A DNA stretch of 59,309 bases from CAYRUZ01 sp964427895 (GTDB lineage: Bacteria; Patescibacteriota; Gracilibacteria; Peribacterales; Peribacteraceae): the NCBI GenBank assembly GCA_964427895.1, contig CAYRUZ010000005.1:1-59309 (forward strand), written 5' to 3'. The notes beneath the pieces were generated by a model. The model searched no databases, was not told where the DNA came from, and worked only from the letters and a program-made list of their open reading frames with translations. Shown here in pieces: positions 41,007 to 51,500 of the stretch. The number at the start of each line of letters is the position of its first letter. Position 1 is the stretch's first letter. Made by a program: the position numbers and the translations under genes.

Positions 41007-44000
41007 TTACCGCCGACGCTTGCGGATCCAGGCGTATCCGCCTGCCGCTCCGGCAGCCATGATGGCAATCACTTCCGGACCGGTCTGCTGCAGGGGAACC
41101 TGCTTGGGCGGGTTGAGCGGCGTCACGACGGGGCGCGGCAGGATCGGCGAAGGCGCAACGGAACTCAGGGTCTGTTGGGGTTGTTGGGGCTGCTGCGGGA
41201 TCACCTGGCCCGGAATGCGCGGCGTGGGCGCGCCAGGCTGGTTCTGACAGTAGCGGCTGCAGCCGTCGCCATCGACCTTGTTGCCGTCATCGCACTGTTC
41301 TGCCGGCTGGTCGAGAATGCCGTCTCCACAGCGGGCAAGAGAGCAGTTGGTGCGGCAATGGCCGCCGGGCAGGTCGGAGTTGCGCGTGCCCTCGTCGCAC
41401 TCCTCGCCCTCATCGACCTTGGCGTCACCGCAGAGGAAGGAGTGGATGCGGCAATCGGCGCCACACACCGTGCTCGGCGTGTTCTTGTAGTTGGACGGCT
41501 CACACTGCTCGCCCAGACCCTGCTGGACGGTACCGTCGCCGCAGAAGCCCTTCTCGAGCTTGCAGACGGCGGAACATCCGTCGAGATCGCGCACGTTGCC
41601 GTCATCGCATTCCTCGCCGCGGTCCAGCTTGGCATTGCCGCAGACGAAGACTTCGTTGGGCGGGGTGACGCAGACGCAGGTATTGGGCTGGCACACCTGA
41701 CCCGTGCCGCACGTCAGACCCGGTTCGCCGCACTGCTCACCCTTATCAGCACGACCGTTTCCGCACTGCGGTCCCGGTCCGCACAGACAACGGCCGCCAA
41801 TGCAGTTTTCGGAGGCAGGACATGCCAGACCCGGCTCGCCGCACTGTTCGCCACTGTCGACGTTGCCGTCGCCGCAACGCGGTCCGCCGCCACAGATGCA
41901 GCGTGCCGTATCGCAATTCTGACCCGCTCCGCAGTAGAGACCCGGCTCGCCGCACTGCTCGCCCTTATCCGCCTTGCCGTCGCCGCAATACGCGCGGCCC
42001 TGGCACATGCACCACGACGCTTCGCAGGTCTGGCCCTGGGGACAGAGCAATCCCGGCTCGCCGCACTGTTCGCCAATGTCGGTCTTGCCGTCGCCGCAGA
42101 GCGCAGAGGGACGGACGACTGCAGCCAGAACGCCGGTCTGGGTACGAACATTTGTGATATTGGTGATGTTCGTAACGTTCGTCACGTTGCGCACACTACC
42201 CGTCGCAACGACAACGGGGGGAATGGACGAAGAGGAAGCGGGCGCAACGGCGCAGAGGCATGTATTGAGATTGCAGGTCTCGTTGGCGTTGCAGCGCAGA
42301 CCCGGCTCGCCGCACTGTTCGCCGTCATCGATCGCACCGTTTCCGCAGAACGGACCGCCGGAGCACAGACAGGTGTTGAGGTTGCAGGTCTGGCCCTTCG
42401 GACAGAACATTCCCGGTTCGCCGCACTGCTCGTTCGTATCCTTGCGTCCATCACCGCAGAGCGGACCGCCGGAACAGAGACACTGGTTGAGGTTGCACGT
42501 CTGGCCCTTCGGACAGAACAGGCCCGGCTCGCCGCACTGCTCACCCTGATCCGAGCGCCCGTTGCCGCAGAATCCCTGGCCCGTGCACTGGCAGGTGCTG
42601 TTGTTGCACAGCTGGCCGATCGGACAGTTCAGGCCCGGCTCGCCGCACTGTTCGCCGCTGTCCTGCTTGCTGTCCCCGCACTTCGGTGCGACGGAGGACG
42701 CTTGTGAGGAAGCGATGGACGACACGGACGACGCAACCGGCCTGCAAGCGGAACAATCCTGGCACTGCACGCTGTTGACGGCCTGACACTTGCCGTTCAC
42801 GCACCCGAGACCCAGGGTGCAGGACTCATACTTGCCGTTCCCCTTCGCCTCGCATCCGGTGTATCCACAATCGAAGTCCGTGCGGCACGCCTGGATATCG
42901 GGCTCGCAGTGCACCGGAGCGCACCAGAGAGGATCCGTGCAGCAGTACGGCAGGTTGTTGACGCACGCGGGCTGCATCGGAACGGCGCAGGTCGGGTGGA
43001 AACCAGGGGCACACTTCGGACCAGACGGCGAGCACATCGCCAGCGGACAGAAGGGCGGGTTGGAGCTCGTCGTCGAGAAGAAGGACGAAGCGGACGAGAA
43101 TGAGAACGAGCTAAAGCGCGAGGAGAAGGAGGAGAACGAAGAGAATCCAAACGACGAGCTGAAGGAGGAGGAGGAGAAGCGGGACGACGCACTGCTGCCG
43201 CCGGTTCCGCCGCTGCCGCCGCTGCCACCACTACCGCCGCCGGACGGAGCCGCACCGCCACTACCACCACCGGATGGCGCCGCACCACCACTACCGCCAC
43301 CGGAGGGCTGTTGACCGCCGCTTCCGCCACCGGAGGGCTGTTGACCGCCGCTTCCGCCACCGGAGGGCTTATCACCCTCACCACCGCCAATCACACACTT
43401 CTGTTGGCACTCCTGCATGGAAGCGAACGGTACGCTGCCTTGCGGACACTGGTTATTCCCCTGCCCCTGCTGCACTTGGGGCGGTGCCGGAGCAGCCGGT
43501 TCCTGCTGTTGCGGAGGCTGCTGTGGCTGTGGCTTGCTCGGATTGGGCGTAGCGGAAGGACTGTTCGTAATCGCGCCCAAGATATTGCCGAAAATGGATT
43601 GGACGCCATCGAGCCAGGATACCGGCGGAAGAGGCACGGGATCGGAAACCGGAGTGCCGGCCGAGGGTGACGCACCACCGTTGCCGCCGGCAGAGGGGCT
43701 CTGACCTGCATTGCCACCGGCAGAGGGTGACTGTCCAGAATTCCCGCCAGCCGACGGGGACGTTCCGCCGATCTGGCTGAGCGTGCGTGTACCGGAGAGA
43801 TTCGGCTTTGTACCGCCCGCGGGATTACCCACGCTCGGCGTCGGTGCAGAGGGGCCGCCGGGCTGGAAGCATGCCGGCTGCTGCGGATCGCAACAGACGA
43901 TGGACGGAGCGGAGCTGGATGCGCCCAGAGTGCCACCGCCCGTGCCACGGCTGGACACGCCAGCGGTTGCACGAGCAGAACTGACGCGTGACGTCGTCTT

Positions 44001-44957
44001 ACTGGAAGCACCGCCACTCGTGGGCTTGGTGGCCTGTGCACTGGATGCCGTCGTCGCTCGGCGAGAAGAGCTCGCCGTGGGCTTCGTGGGTTGTGCGGAA
44101 GACGTACGTCTGCTGGAAGAACTTGCACCGGGCTTGGTCGGAGCACTCGACGTGGAACGCCTGGAGGAGCTTGCAGTCGGCTTCGTTGGAGCACTCGATG
44201 CAGAACGCCTGGAGGAGGACGCACGCGCAATCGAGCTGCGCGACGATGCGGAACTTCGTGCAGACGTCGAACGGCTTGTGCGAGATGAAGAGGATCCACA
44301 GAACTGCGGGTTGGGCCGACAATACCCATCCGTGGCGAATGGTCCCTGAATCTGCTGGGGCGGAACGGCCTCACACAGCGGGCTCGGACAGTTCTCGAAG
44401 TCAAAAGAGTCACAACTGGCACACGTCAGGCTGCTCGTGCTGCTGCGCGAACCGCGGCTCCGCGCGCTGCTGCTGGAACGCGGTTTCCCACACTGTTGAA
44501 CACAGGCAAGAGCAGTGCTAAACGACTCACCATCACACCCAGTCCCAAGTTTGCTCGTGATGTATCCAGTGCACGTAGGGACATTATCCACATTTTCGCA
44601 ACATACTCGTAATTCTTCCCCTGAGCGCAGCTCAAGGGGTTGCCCACTGCACGCAGCTTGGCATTCTACGTTAGTCAAAAACTCCGTGCCGTCACACGTC
44701 GCGCCGGAACGGATGATCTTCCCTTGGCTGCAAGAGCCCTCACAACAGTGAACGGTCACCTCAACTTCTCGCCCTGAATCGTTTACGACGCCAATGGCTT
44801 GTGCAAGACCAAAAACCGTCGCACCGGGCATCGCAGAACCAATCATGTTTTCCCCCGAAGTGGAAAACCAACGATTGCTCAAAACCAGCGGCAGGAGTGC
44901 GAGTCCGACAAGGATTCCCGCACTAACAGTGATCCAGACATTCCTTCGCTGGAGCAT
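41007..44957 (-). CDS. Giant Cys-rich, Ser-rich surface protein 1 (DUF4215-type repeats, C-terminal TM tail)
   Basis: A 1316-residue protein. N-terminal TM anchor (VWITVSAGILVGLALLPLVL), then two 'CC' modules (VTVHCCEGSCSQ..., LRVCCENVDNVPTC...). Ser/Arg/Thr-rich linkers alternate with a third CC module (IVCCDPQQPACF ... CPQGSVPFASMQECQQKC), a Gly/Ser/Pro-rich stretch and an unusual Ser/Phe-rich tract. A Cys-dense block follows (PACVNNLPYCCTDPLWC...TDFDCGYTGC). Then come eight repeats with the core EQCGEPGL and four DUF4215/Myxococcus-type repeats (e.g. CGNAKLDRGEECDDGN). The C-terminus is TGPEVIAIMAAGAAGGYAWIRKRRR, a TM helix with a basic end. The start is set by TAGAGT 10 nt upstream. It is likely an anchored adhesin or stalk; the Ser-rich parts could be glycosylated. 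Confidence 0.85.
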   Translation of the reverse strand: MLQRRNVWITVSAGILVGLALLPLVLSNRWFSTSGENMIGSAMPGATVFGLAQAIGVVNDSGREVEVTVHCCEGSCSQGKIIRSGATCDGTEFLTNVECQAACSGQPLELRSGEELRVCCENVDNVPTCTGYITSKLGTGCDGESFSTALACVQQCGKPRSSSSARSRGSRSSTSSLTCASCDSFDFENCPSPLCEAVPPQQIQGPFATDGYCRPNPQFCGSSSSRTSRSTSARSSASSRSSIARASSSRRSASSAPTKPTASSSRRSTSSAPTKPGASSSSRRTSSAQPTKPTASSSRRATTASSAQATKPTSGGASSKTTSRVSSARATAGVSSRGTGGGTLGASSSAPSIVCCDPQQPACFQPGGPSAPTPSVGNPAGGTKPNLSGTRTLSQIGGTSPSAGGNSGQSPSAGGNAGQSPSAGGNGGASPSAGTPVSDPVPLPPVSWLDGVQSIFGNILGAITNSPSATPNPSKPQPQQPPQQQEPAAPAPPQVQQGQGNNQCPQGSVPFASMQECQQKCVIGGGEGDKPSGGGSGGQQPSGGGSGGQQPSGGGSGGAAPSGGGSGGAAPSGGGSGGSGGSGGTGGSSASSRFSSSSFSSSFGFSSFSSFSSRFSSFSFSSASSFFSTTSSNPPFCPLAMCSPSGPKCAPGFHPTCAVPMQPACVNNLPYCCTDPLWCAPVHCEPDIQACRTDFDCGYTGCEAKGNGKYESCTLGLGCVNGKCQAVNSVQCQDCSACRPVASSVSSIASSQASSVAPKCGDSKQDSGEQCGEPGLNCPIGQLCNNSTCQCTGQGFCGNGRSDQGEQCGEPGLFCPKGQTCNLNQCLCSGGPLCGDGRKDTNEQCGEPGMFCPKGQTCNLNTCLCSGGPFCGNGAIDDGEQCGEPGLRCNANETCNLNTCLCAVAPASSSSIPPVVVATGSVRNVTNVTNITNITNVRTQTGVLAAVVRPSALCGDGKTDIGEQCGEPGLLCPQGQTCEASWCMCQGRAYCGDGKADKGEQCGEPGLYCGAGQNCDTARCICGGGPRCGDGNVDSGEQCGEPGLACPASENCIGGRCLCGPGPQCGNGRADKGEQCGEPGLTCGTGQVCQPNTCVCVTPPNEVFVCGNAKLDRGEECDDGNVRDLDGCSAVCKLEKGFCGDGTVQQGLGEQCEPSNYKNTPSTVCGADCRIHSFLCGDAKVDEGEECDEGTRNSDLPGGHCRTNCSLARCGDGILDQPAEQCDDGNKVDGDGCSRYCQNQPGAPTPRIPGQVIPQQPQQPQQTLSSVAPSPILPRPVVTPLNPPKQVPLQQTGPEVIAIMAAGAAGGYAWIRKRRR

Positions 44958-44967
44958 ACGGGTACAA

Positions 44968-44973
44968 ACTCTA
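44968..44973 (-). promoter_or_regulatory. -10-like TAGAGT
   Basis: TAGAGT ends 10 nt before the ATG at 44957, which fixes that ATG rather than the earlier in-frame one at 45002. Confidence 0.45.
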
Positions 44974-45006
44974 ACACCCTTGCAGCCTTCACCGCTAGGC
45001 AATTTC

Positions 45007-48000
45007 TCAGTACGACCGCCGCTTGCGAATCCACGCGTACCCGCCAGCCGCTCCCGCCGCCATCACCGCTACTGCCGCGGGGCCGGAAGCGTTGAGATCG
45101 CCATCATTCTGCGGGCCTGGTGAAACGATTGTTCCCTGCACATTCCTCGTCGGCGATGTGGGGGAACCGCCTGTCGTACCTTCAATACCTGTCACGCCTG
45201 GGCGCGTGGGCGCGACGATGCCAGAAGACGCGCTGCTGGCGGCAATACTTCCCGCTGTGCCGCCTTCGTCCGTACTTCCCGGAAGGTTGTAATTCAACTG
45301 AACGACTTGCCCCTGCACCGTATTGGCATTGGACGCCACGGACTGGGCAGCACCAGCCTGGGGGCGGCAATACTTGTCACACCCGTCTCCTCCGAGCTTG
45401 TTGCCGTCGTCGCACTGCTCGGTGACGGTGTCGAGGGTGGCGTCGCCGCAGCGGGCGAAGGAGCAGTTGGTGCGGCAGTGGGCGTTGGGGCCGTCGGAGT
45501 TGCGCAGTCCCTCGTCACACTCTTCGCCGGCGTCGACACGGCCGTCACCGCAGGTGAAGGAGTGGAAGCGGCAGTCGGGGCCGCAAATGAAGGAGAGGGA
45601 GCGGTCGAAGGTAGAGGGCTCGCACTGTTCGCCGAGACCCTTCTGGACGATCGCGTCGCCGCAGAAGCCCGCTTCGACGAGACAGAGGGATCCGCAGCCG
45701 TCCTCGTCGCGGTTGTTGCCGTCGTCACACTCTTCGCCGGGATCCTTCTTACCGTCGCCGCAGATGAAGAAGAGGTTGGCGGGAGAGACGCAGAGACAGT
45801 TGGTCGGGTTGCAGGTCTGGCCCGGGGCGCAGGAGAGACCGGGTTCGCCGCAGAGTTCTCCGCGGTTGATGTTGCCGTCGCCGCAGTAGGGGCCGCCGGT
45901 GCACAGACACGTGTTCTGTCCGCAGATCTGGCCCTGGGGACAGGAGAGGCCGGGTTCGCCGCACTGCTCGCCGCGATCCGCGGAGCCGTTGCCGCAGGTG
46001 ACCGCACCCTGACAGAGACACCAGCCCGCTTCGCAGGTCTGATCCTGGGGACAGATGAGGCCGGGTTCTCCGCACTGTTCGCCTTGGTTGATGGTGCCGT
46101 TGCCGCAGAGTCCCCCGCCGGAGCATAGACAGCTGGTGGAATTGCAGGTCTGGCCCTGGGGACAGGAGAGGCCGGGTTCGCCGCACTGTTCGCCGCGGTC
46201 GGCGGAGCCGTTGCCGCAGGCGGGATTCGTCGGATTAGAGCGCACTGAACGTGACGACTCTAGGGAGAAGGAAGAGGAGAAGCGTGACGAAAGAGACGAG
46301 ATGCGGGAGGAAAGGGACGAGAAAGAAGAGCGGATAGACGAGAAGACGGACGACACGCTCGACGTGCGCGAACTGATACTGGAGAACGAAGAGACAGAAC
46401 TGACGGACGATCGAGACGAACTGGAGAGTTTGACGGAACTGGCCGAGCTGCTCTTCTTGATCGACGAGCTACTGCACGTATTGATCAGACAGCTCTGGCA
46501 GACGGAGGGGCGATTGGTGGGCACGCAGACGCCGTTCTCACATCCGATTTCCACCGTGCACGTCTGCCCGTTGCTGCACGGCGTGAAGCCACAATCAAAG
46601 TCGGTAGTGCAGGCTTTCGCCTCCTGCGCGATGCAATGAAGCGGGCCGCACCACTGCGGATCACTGCAGCACTGCGCCTGACCGGTCACACATGCCGGCT
46701 GCATGCCTGATGTGCAAGCAGATGCGTATCCCGTGGGACAGACCGGCACACCAGTATCACACGATGCAGCACTTCCCGCATCTATAACAGCGCAGGAAGA
46801 CGCCGAAGAACGCGAACTGAGGCTGCTTCGTGCCGACGAGGAAGATCGTATGCTCGAGGTGAAACTCGATCGCGATGACGCGACCGAGACGTTCGAGCGT
46901 GAGCTCAACGAAATCGGCGTGGTGGGTGAAATCGGAGAGATGGGAGCATTGGGCGACGTAGGCGAAATCGGTGAGAGCGGATTCGTCGGTGCAGCCGGCG
47001 AAGCGGGTGACGTCCCGCCGCTACCGCCGCCGCTGGGTTGCTGGCCACCGCTGCCGCCGCCGGACGGAGCCGCGCCGCCACTGCCACCACCTGATGGTTG
47101 CTGGCCACCGCTGCCGCCGCCACTAGGCTGCTGGCCGGCATCCCCCCCTCCTGACGGTTGCTGGCCACCGCTGCCGCCGCCACTAGGCTGCTGGCCGGCA
47201 TTACCACCGGCATCGGGCTTCTGCGGAGGCTGGCTTCGTGGCGGATTATTCGGCTTGTTGGGTTGCGACGCGGGAGGCGGTTTACACGCCTGCTGGCACG
47301 ACTGAACGGTCGCAAACGGAATCTGGCCGGCGGGGCAACCATTGGTCAACGTCGGCTGCTGCGCGCCCGGCTTCGGCTGCTGCGGAGAGGGTTTCGCTTG
47401 CGGGCCTCCACGGAGAGCGGCGAGCAATTGTCCCCACAAAGAGGTATCGACCTCTTGAGCCACCTCCGTCGTCGGCTCGATGAGAGCCAAAGCGGTCGAG
47501 CAGGTGAATGTCTGTTGGTTGCAGCACGCAATGGCCTGACGCGCCGAACTGAATGCCTCGCTGGAGACCACTTCGGCGGAACTCGAAGAACTGGAGTTGG
47601 AGATACTGGATGCACTGCGCGAATTCCTTGCATTCGCACTGTTGGCCGAGCTGCCCTGCGACGGACGGACGCATCGCGCGGTACAATCCTGGATCGTCAG
47701 GAATCCCAATTCGATGGGGCCATTGACGACCCGATTGCCGACGACGGCCGTATTTGCCAGCGGCGCCTGGAAGGGCGGATCGACGTTTCGGGGATTTTCC
47801 ACACGAACTTCGTTGTTCGGCCCGCCGGTCGGCGTCAGGGTGAAGGCACGCACAGCCGCATCGGTACATTTCGGAATGGGCTGGAACGATGCGAGCGCTC
47901 CTACCTGGCCATCGGCGGTCCCTTCGGGATTATCCCAAACGCAATACACCAGAGGTTCATCGCACGAAGAGATGCAATCCTCGGCATTCGTCGCAGCAAG

Positions 48001-48462
48001 GACTACCCCGCCGTTGCCCGAGCGGCCAGTGCACTGCGCCGTCGATCCAATGTAGCTGGAGCACGTTCGGGGGGCTTCGGAACCGTCCGGCGAGTTGCTG
48101 CAGCAAAAAAACAAATTTCTCTCGAGGCGCAAAGGAGGATTCATGCGGCCAGTGCCACACATGGACTGACACTCTTCTTGGGTGATGTAAGCGGTTCCTC
48201 TGCAGGGATTGCCCTGGCTCTTGGTCACCATCTTCGATGAACAGCGATTGCCCGCAGCAGCGCCGGGATCACAGCAGTACACCTCCAGCTGCACGCTCGG
48301 GTGAATGGCGAGAAAATCAACGTAGTCTTCCAATATGCCGCCGTTGAGCACCGCAGTGACATTGCTCGTCGACCAGTATCCTGCCGCGTACGCGCCAAGA
48401 ATTGCTGCCACCAGAACAGTAGCGACACTGCCGCAGAAGAGGACGAAGCCTCGGAGGCGCAT
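45007..48462 (-). CDS. Giant Cys-rich, Ser-rich surface protein 2
   Basis: A 1151-residue paralogue of protein 1. It has an N-terminal TM segment (FVLFCGSVATVLVAAILGAYAAG), two CC modules (LEVYCCDPGAAAGNRC..., LFFCCSNSPDGSEAPRTC...), a loop with CVWDNPEGTADGQ, a third module (IACCNQQTFTC ... GCPAGQIPFATVQSCQQAC), Gly/Ser/Pro repeats (SGGGSGGQQP), a Ser-rich tract, and the Cys-dense block (PACVTGQAQCCSDPQWC...TDFDCGFTPC). Then come a second Ser-rich stalk, four EQCGEPGL repeats and four DUF4215-type repeats. It ends ASGPAAVAVMAAGAAGGYAW with IRKRRSY. An 829-bp stretch covering most of its repeats is identical to protein 3. Confidence 0.85.
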   Translation of the reverse strand: MRLRGFVLFCGSVATVLVAAILGAYAAGYWSTSNVTAVLNGGILEDYVDFLAIHPSVQLEVYCCDPGAAAGNRCSSKMVTKSQGNPCRGTAYITQEECQSMCGTGRMNPPLRLERNLFFCCSNSPDGSEAPRTCSSYIGSTAQCTGRSGNGGVVLAATNAEDCISSCDEPLVYCVWDNPEGTADGQVGALASFQPIPKCTDAAVRAFTLTPTGGPNNEVRVENPRNVDPPFQAPLANTAVVGNRVVNGPIELGFLTIQDCTARCVRPSQGSSANSANARNSRSASSISNSSSSSSAEVVSSEAFSSARQAIACCNQQTFTCSTALALIEPTTEVAQEVDTSLWGQLLAALRGGPQAKPSPQQPKPGAQQPTLTNGCPAGQIPFATVQSCQQACKPPPASQPNKPNNPPRSQPPQKPDAGGNAGQQPSGGGSGGQQPSGGGDAGQQPSGGGSGGQQPSGGGSGGAAPSGGGSGGQQPSGGGSGGTSPASPAAPTNPLSPISPTSPNAPISPISPTTPISLSSRSNVSVASSRSSFTSSIRSSSSARSSLSSRSSASSCAVIDAGSAASCDTGVPVCPTGYASACTSGMQPACVTGQAQCCSDPQWCGPLHCIAQEAKACTTDFDCGFTPCSNGQTCTVEIGCENGVCVPTNRPSVCQSCLINTCSSSSIKKSSSASSVKLSSSSRSSVSSVSSFSSISSRTSSVSSVFSSIRSSFSSLSSRISSLSSRFSSSFSLESSRSVRSNPTNPACGNGSADRGEQCGEPGLSCPQGQTCNSTSCLCSGGGLCGNGTINQGEQCGEPGLICPQDQTCEAGWCLCQGAVTCGNGSADRGEQCGEPGLSCPQGQICGQNTCLCTGGPYCGDGNINRGELCGEPGLSCAPGQTCNPTNCLCVSPANLFFICGDGKKDPGEECDDGNNRDEDGCGSLCLVEAGFCGDAIVQKGLGEQCEPSTFDRSLSFICGPDCRFHSFTCGDGRVDAGEECDEGLRNSDGPNAHCRTNCSFARCGDATLDTVTEQCDDGNKLGGDGCDKYCRPQAGAAQSVASNANTVQGQVVQLNYNLPGSTDEGGTAGSIAASSASSGIVAPTRPGVTGIEGTTGGSPTSPTRNVQGTIVSPGPQNDGDLNASGPAAVAVMAAGAAGGYAWIRKRRSY
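45372..46200 (-). repeat. 829-bp perfect direct repeat, copy 1
   Basis: Base-for-base the same as 49016-49844 as far as I can follow it. It encodes most of the EQCGEPGL and DUF4215 repeat array of protein 2. No difference is seen even at third codon positions. Confidence 0.9.
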
Positions 48463-48470
48463 ACGTGCAA

Positions 48471-48476
48471 ACCTTA
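48471..48476 (-). promoter_or_regulatory. Weak -10-like TAAGGT
   Basis: TAAGGT ends 8 nt before the ATG at 48462. Confidence 0.3.
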
Positions 48477-48554
48477 GCAGCCGCTAGAGCCCCTTTCCAT
48501 TTTGACGATACCAACGAATGGACACGTAATCATTTCATTGTCCGGCGATTTTTC

Positions 48555-51500
48555 TTAGCGCCGGCGCTTGCGCGTCCACGCGTACCCTCCGGCGGCACCG
48601 GCAGCCATCACCGCAACCGCAGCGGGCCCAGAAGCATTCAAATCGCCTTTCGGCGTCCTCTGTCCGGCAACGATGCGCTGCGACTTAATGGTCTCATCCT
48701 GCATCTGAATCACCTTTTCGCGCGCGACGGGGTTGCCGTTTTTGTCGACGACTTCGCCGTTTTCGTCATAGTGCAGCTGCGGAGCATTCGGCACGGGAGT
48801 GCCAACCGCGACTGGCGTGCGAGGAGCGTTCGGCCCCTTCGGCATGACGAGCGGCCTGCCATCCTGCGTTCCTTGCGCGCCATTTTGCCCCAGAGTTCCA
48901 TCCGTCGTAGTTCCCAGTTGCGCTGGCAGCACTTCGCCAGGGAGCGGCGTGTACTGCAACGGAACCGCGGCGCCGAGCACCTGGCCCGGAGCGGCCGTCG
49001 GCTGGATCAGGCAGAACTTGTCACACCCGTCTCCTCCGAGCTTGTTGCCGTCGTCGCACTGCTCGGTGACGGTGTCGAGGGTGGCGTCGCCGCAGCGGGC
49101 GAAGGAGCAGTTGGTGCGGCAGTGGGCGTTGGGGCCGTCGGAGTTGCGCAGTCCCTCGTCACACTCTTCGCCGGCGTCGACACGGCCGTCACCGCAGGTG
49201 AAGGAGTGGAAGCGGCAGTCGGGGCCGCAAATGAAGGAGAGGGAGCGGTCGAAGGTAGAGGGCTCGCACTGTTCGCCGAGACCCTTCTGGACGATCGCGT
49301 CGCCGCAGAAGCCCGCTTCGACGAGACAGAGGGATCCGCAGCCGTCCTCGTCGCGGTTGTTGCCGTCGTCACACTCTTCGCCGGGATCCTTCTTACCGTC
49401 GCCGCAGATGAAGAAGAGGTTGGCGGGAGAGACGCAGAGACAGTTGGTCGGGTTGCAGGTCTGGCCCGGGGCGCAGGAGAGACCGGGTTCGCCGCAGAGT
49501 TCTCCGCGGTTGATGTTGCCGTCGCCGCAGTAGGGGCCGCCGGTGCACAGACACGTGTTCTGTCCGCAGATCTGGCCCTGGGGACAGGAGAGGCCGGGTT
49601 CGCCGCACTGCTCGCCGCGATCCGCGGAGCCGTTGCCGCAGGTGACCGCACCCTGACAGAGACACCAGCCCGCTTCGCAGGTCTGATCCTGGGGACAGAT
49701 GAGGCCGGGTTCTCCGCACTGTTCGCCTTGGTTGATGGTGCCGTTGCCGCAGAGTCCCCCGCCGGAGCATAGACAGCTGGTGGAATTGCAGGTCTGGCCC
49801 TGGGGACAGGAGAGGCCGGGTTCGCCGCACTGTTCGCCGCGGTCCTGACGACCATCGCCGCAGAAGGCATTAATCGACGAGAACGAGACGGAGGACTGCG
49901 ATGACCTACTGGAAGGAGACGAATTTGACGAACCAGAAGACATCGAGCGGGAGGAGTTCGACGAGGGCGAGAATGAAGAACCGGAAGACACCGAGCGGGA
50001 GGAATTGGATGATTGCGAGAATGAAGAACCGGAAGACACCGAGCGGGAGGAATTCGACGAGGGGTTAAACGAGGAAGTGGAAGAGCGCGAAGAAATGCTG
50101 CTCCTGGACGAGAAGGACGAGCGGGAGGATACGGACGAGGTAGAGCTTCCCTCACGGAAAGACGAAGAGCTCTTCTGTGACGATCGTGAACTCTCGGGAC
50201 AGACAACGGCGGATTCGCACGTCATCGGTTCGCACCAATCGGGGTCGCTGCAACACAGCGGCTGACCACTGACGCATGCAGGCGCGGTCATCGCCGGACA
50301 GACCGCGGTCGATCCTTCGGGGCATACCGCTGCCCCAAAGAGACAGCTCGGCGCAACGGAGCCAGCACTGCAGGCGGACGTGCTGCGAGAGCTTACCTTG
50401 CTGCTGGCCGACGAACCGATCGTCGGGGAAATAGGCGTGGAGGGACTACTCGGGGACGTCGGCGAGCTGGGTGACGTCGGCGAGCTCGGGCTGCTGGGAG
50501 AACTCGGACTCGACGGCGACGAAGGAGAAGACGGGCTCGAGGGAGCCGATGGAGCGCTTGGAGCGGAGGGCGCACTCGGTGCCGACGGAGCGGAGGGGGC
50601 GGAGGGCGCGGACGGAGCGGAGGGCGCACTCGGTGCCGACGGAGCGGAGGGGGCGGAGGGCGCCGAAGGGGCGCTTGGGGCGCTCGGCGCACTGGGCTGG
50701 GACGGATTGCTTGGACGGGAAGATGTCGGACCGTTGGGTTTGGTCGGATTCGCGGAGCTCGTTCCACCGCGGCATGCAGCGCGACAGGCATTCATGTCCG
50801 GGAATGCAATCGTGTTCGCCGGGCACCCGCCACCTGCCGCACCAGCATTGCCGCCGTTCCCTCCACCCAGACCGGGCTTCGTTCCACCGAGAGCGGCGAG
50901 CAAGCTCGCCCAGAACGATTGGGGCTCCGCCTGGGCGATTGCCGTGTTGCAGGAGAAGGTCGTCGGGTCACAGCACACGATCTGGCCGCGTGAACTGCTG
51001 GTGGCCCGCCTGGACGAAGCGCCCGTGGGAGACGTGGGTGAAGTGGGCGAAATTGGCCCATTACCCCGGGAAGAACTGCCACTTCTCACTGATGCCGCAG
51101 TCGAGGAACCTCCTCCGCCCGTCGGAGTCGTCGGACTGGTGGGGCTGTTCTTGCTCGACGTGCCTCCTGTCGTGGGCCTACTTGAGCGAGACGATCGACT
51201 GGAGCTCCCGCCGCCTCCACCCCCTCCGCCAGAGGAGCTACTGCTGCTACTGCTTTTACTGGAAGTTGAGCTAGAAGACTTACTGGAGGATTTGCTCGAG
51301 CCGGAAGACTTACTCGAACTTGAGCTGGAGGACTTACTGGAACTGGAAGACTTACTTGAACCGGACGACTTGCTGGAACTGCTGCCACTCTTCGAACTCA
51401 CGCGGCTGCTGCTTCCACTGCGGGCGCTGCTCTGCGTACTGCTGTTTCTGCGCGAAGAAGACGACGCGCCGAAGCATGCCTGGTCACAGCGCTCCTGACC

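Noticed and set aside
40722..42707. 661-residue plus-strand frame
   Set aside because: Antisense of the repeat array of surface protein 1; its apparent repeats mirror the real Cys repeats.
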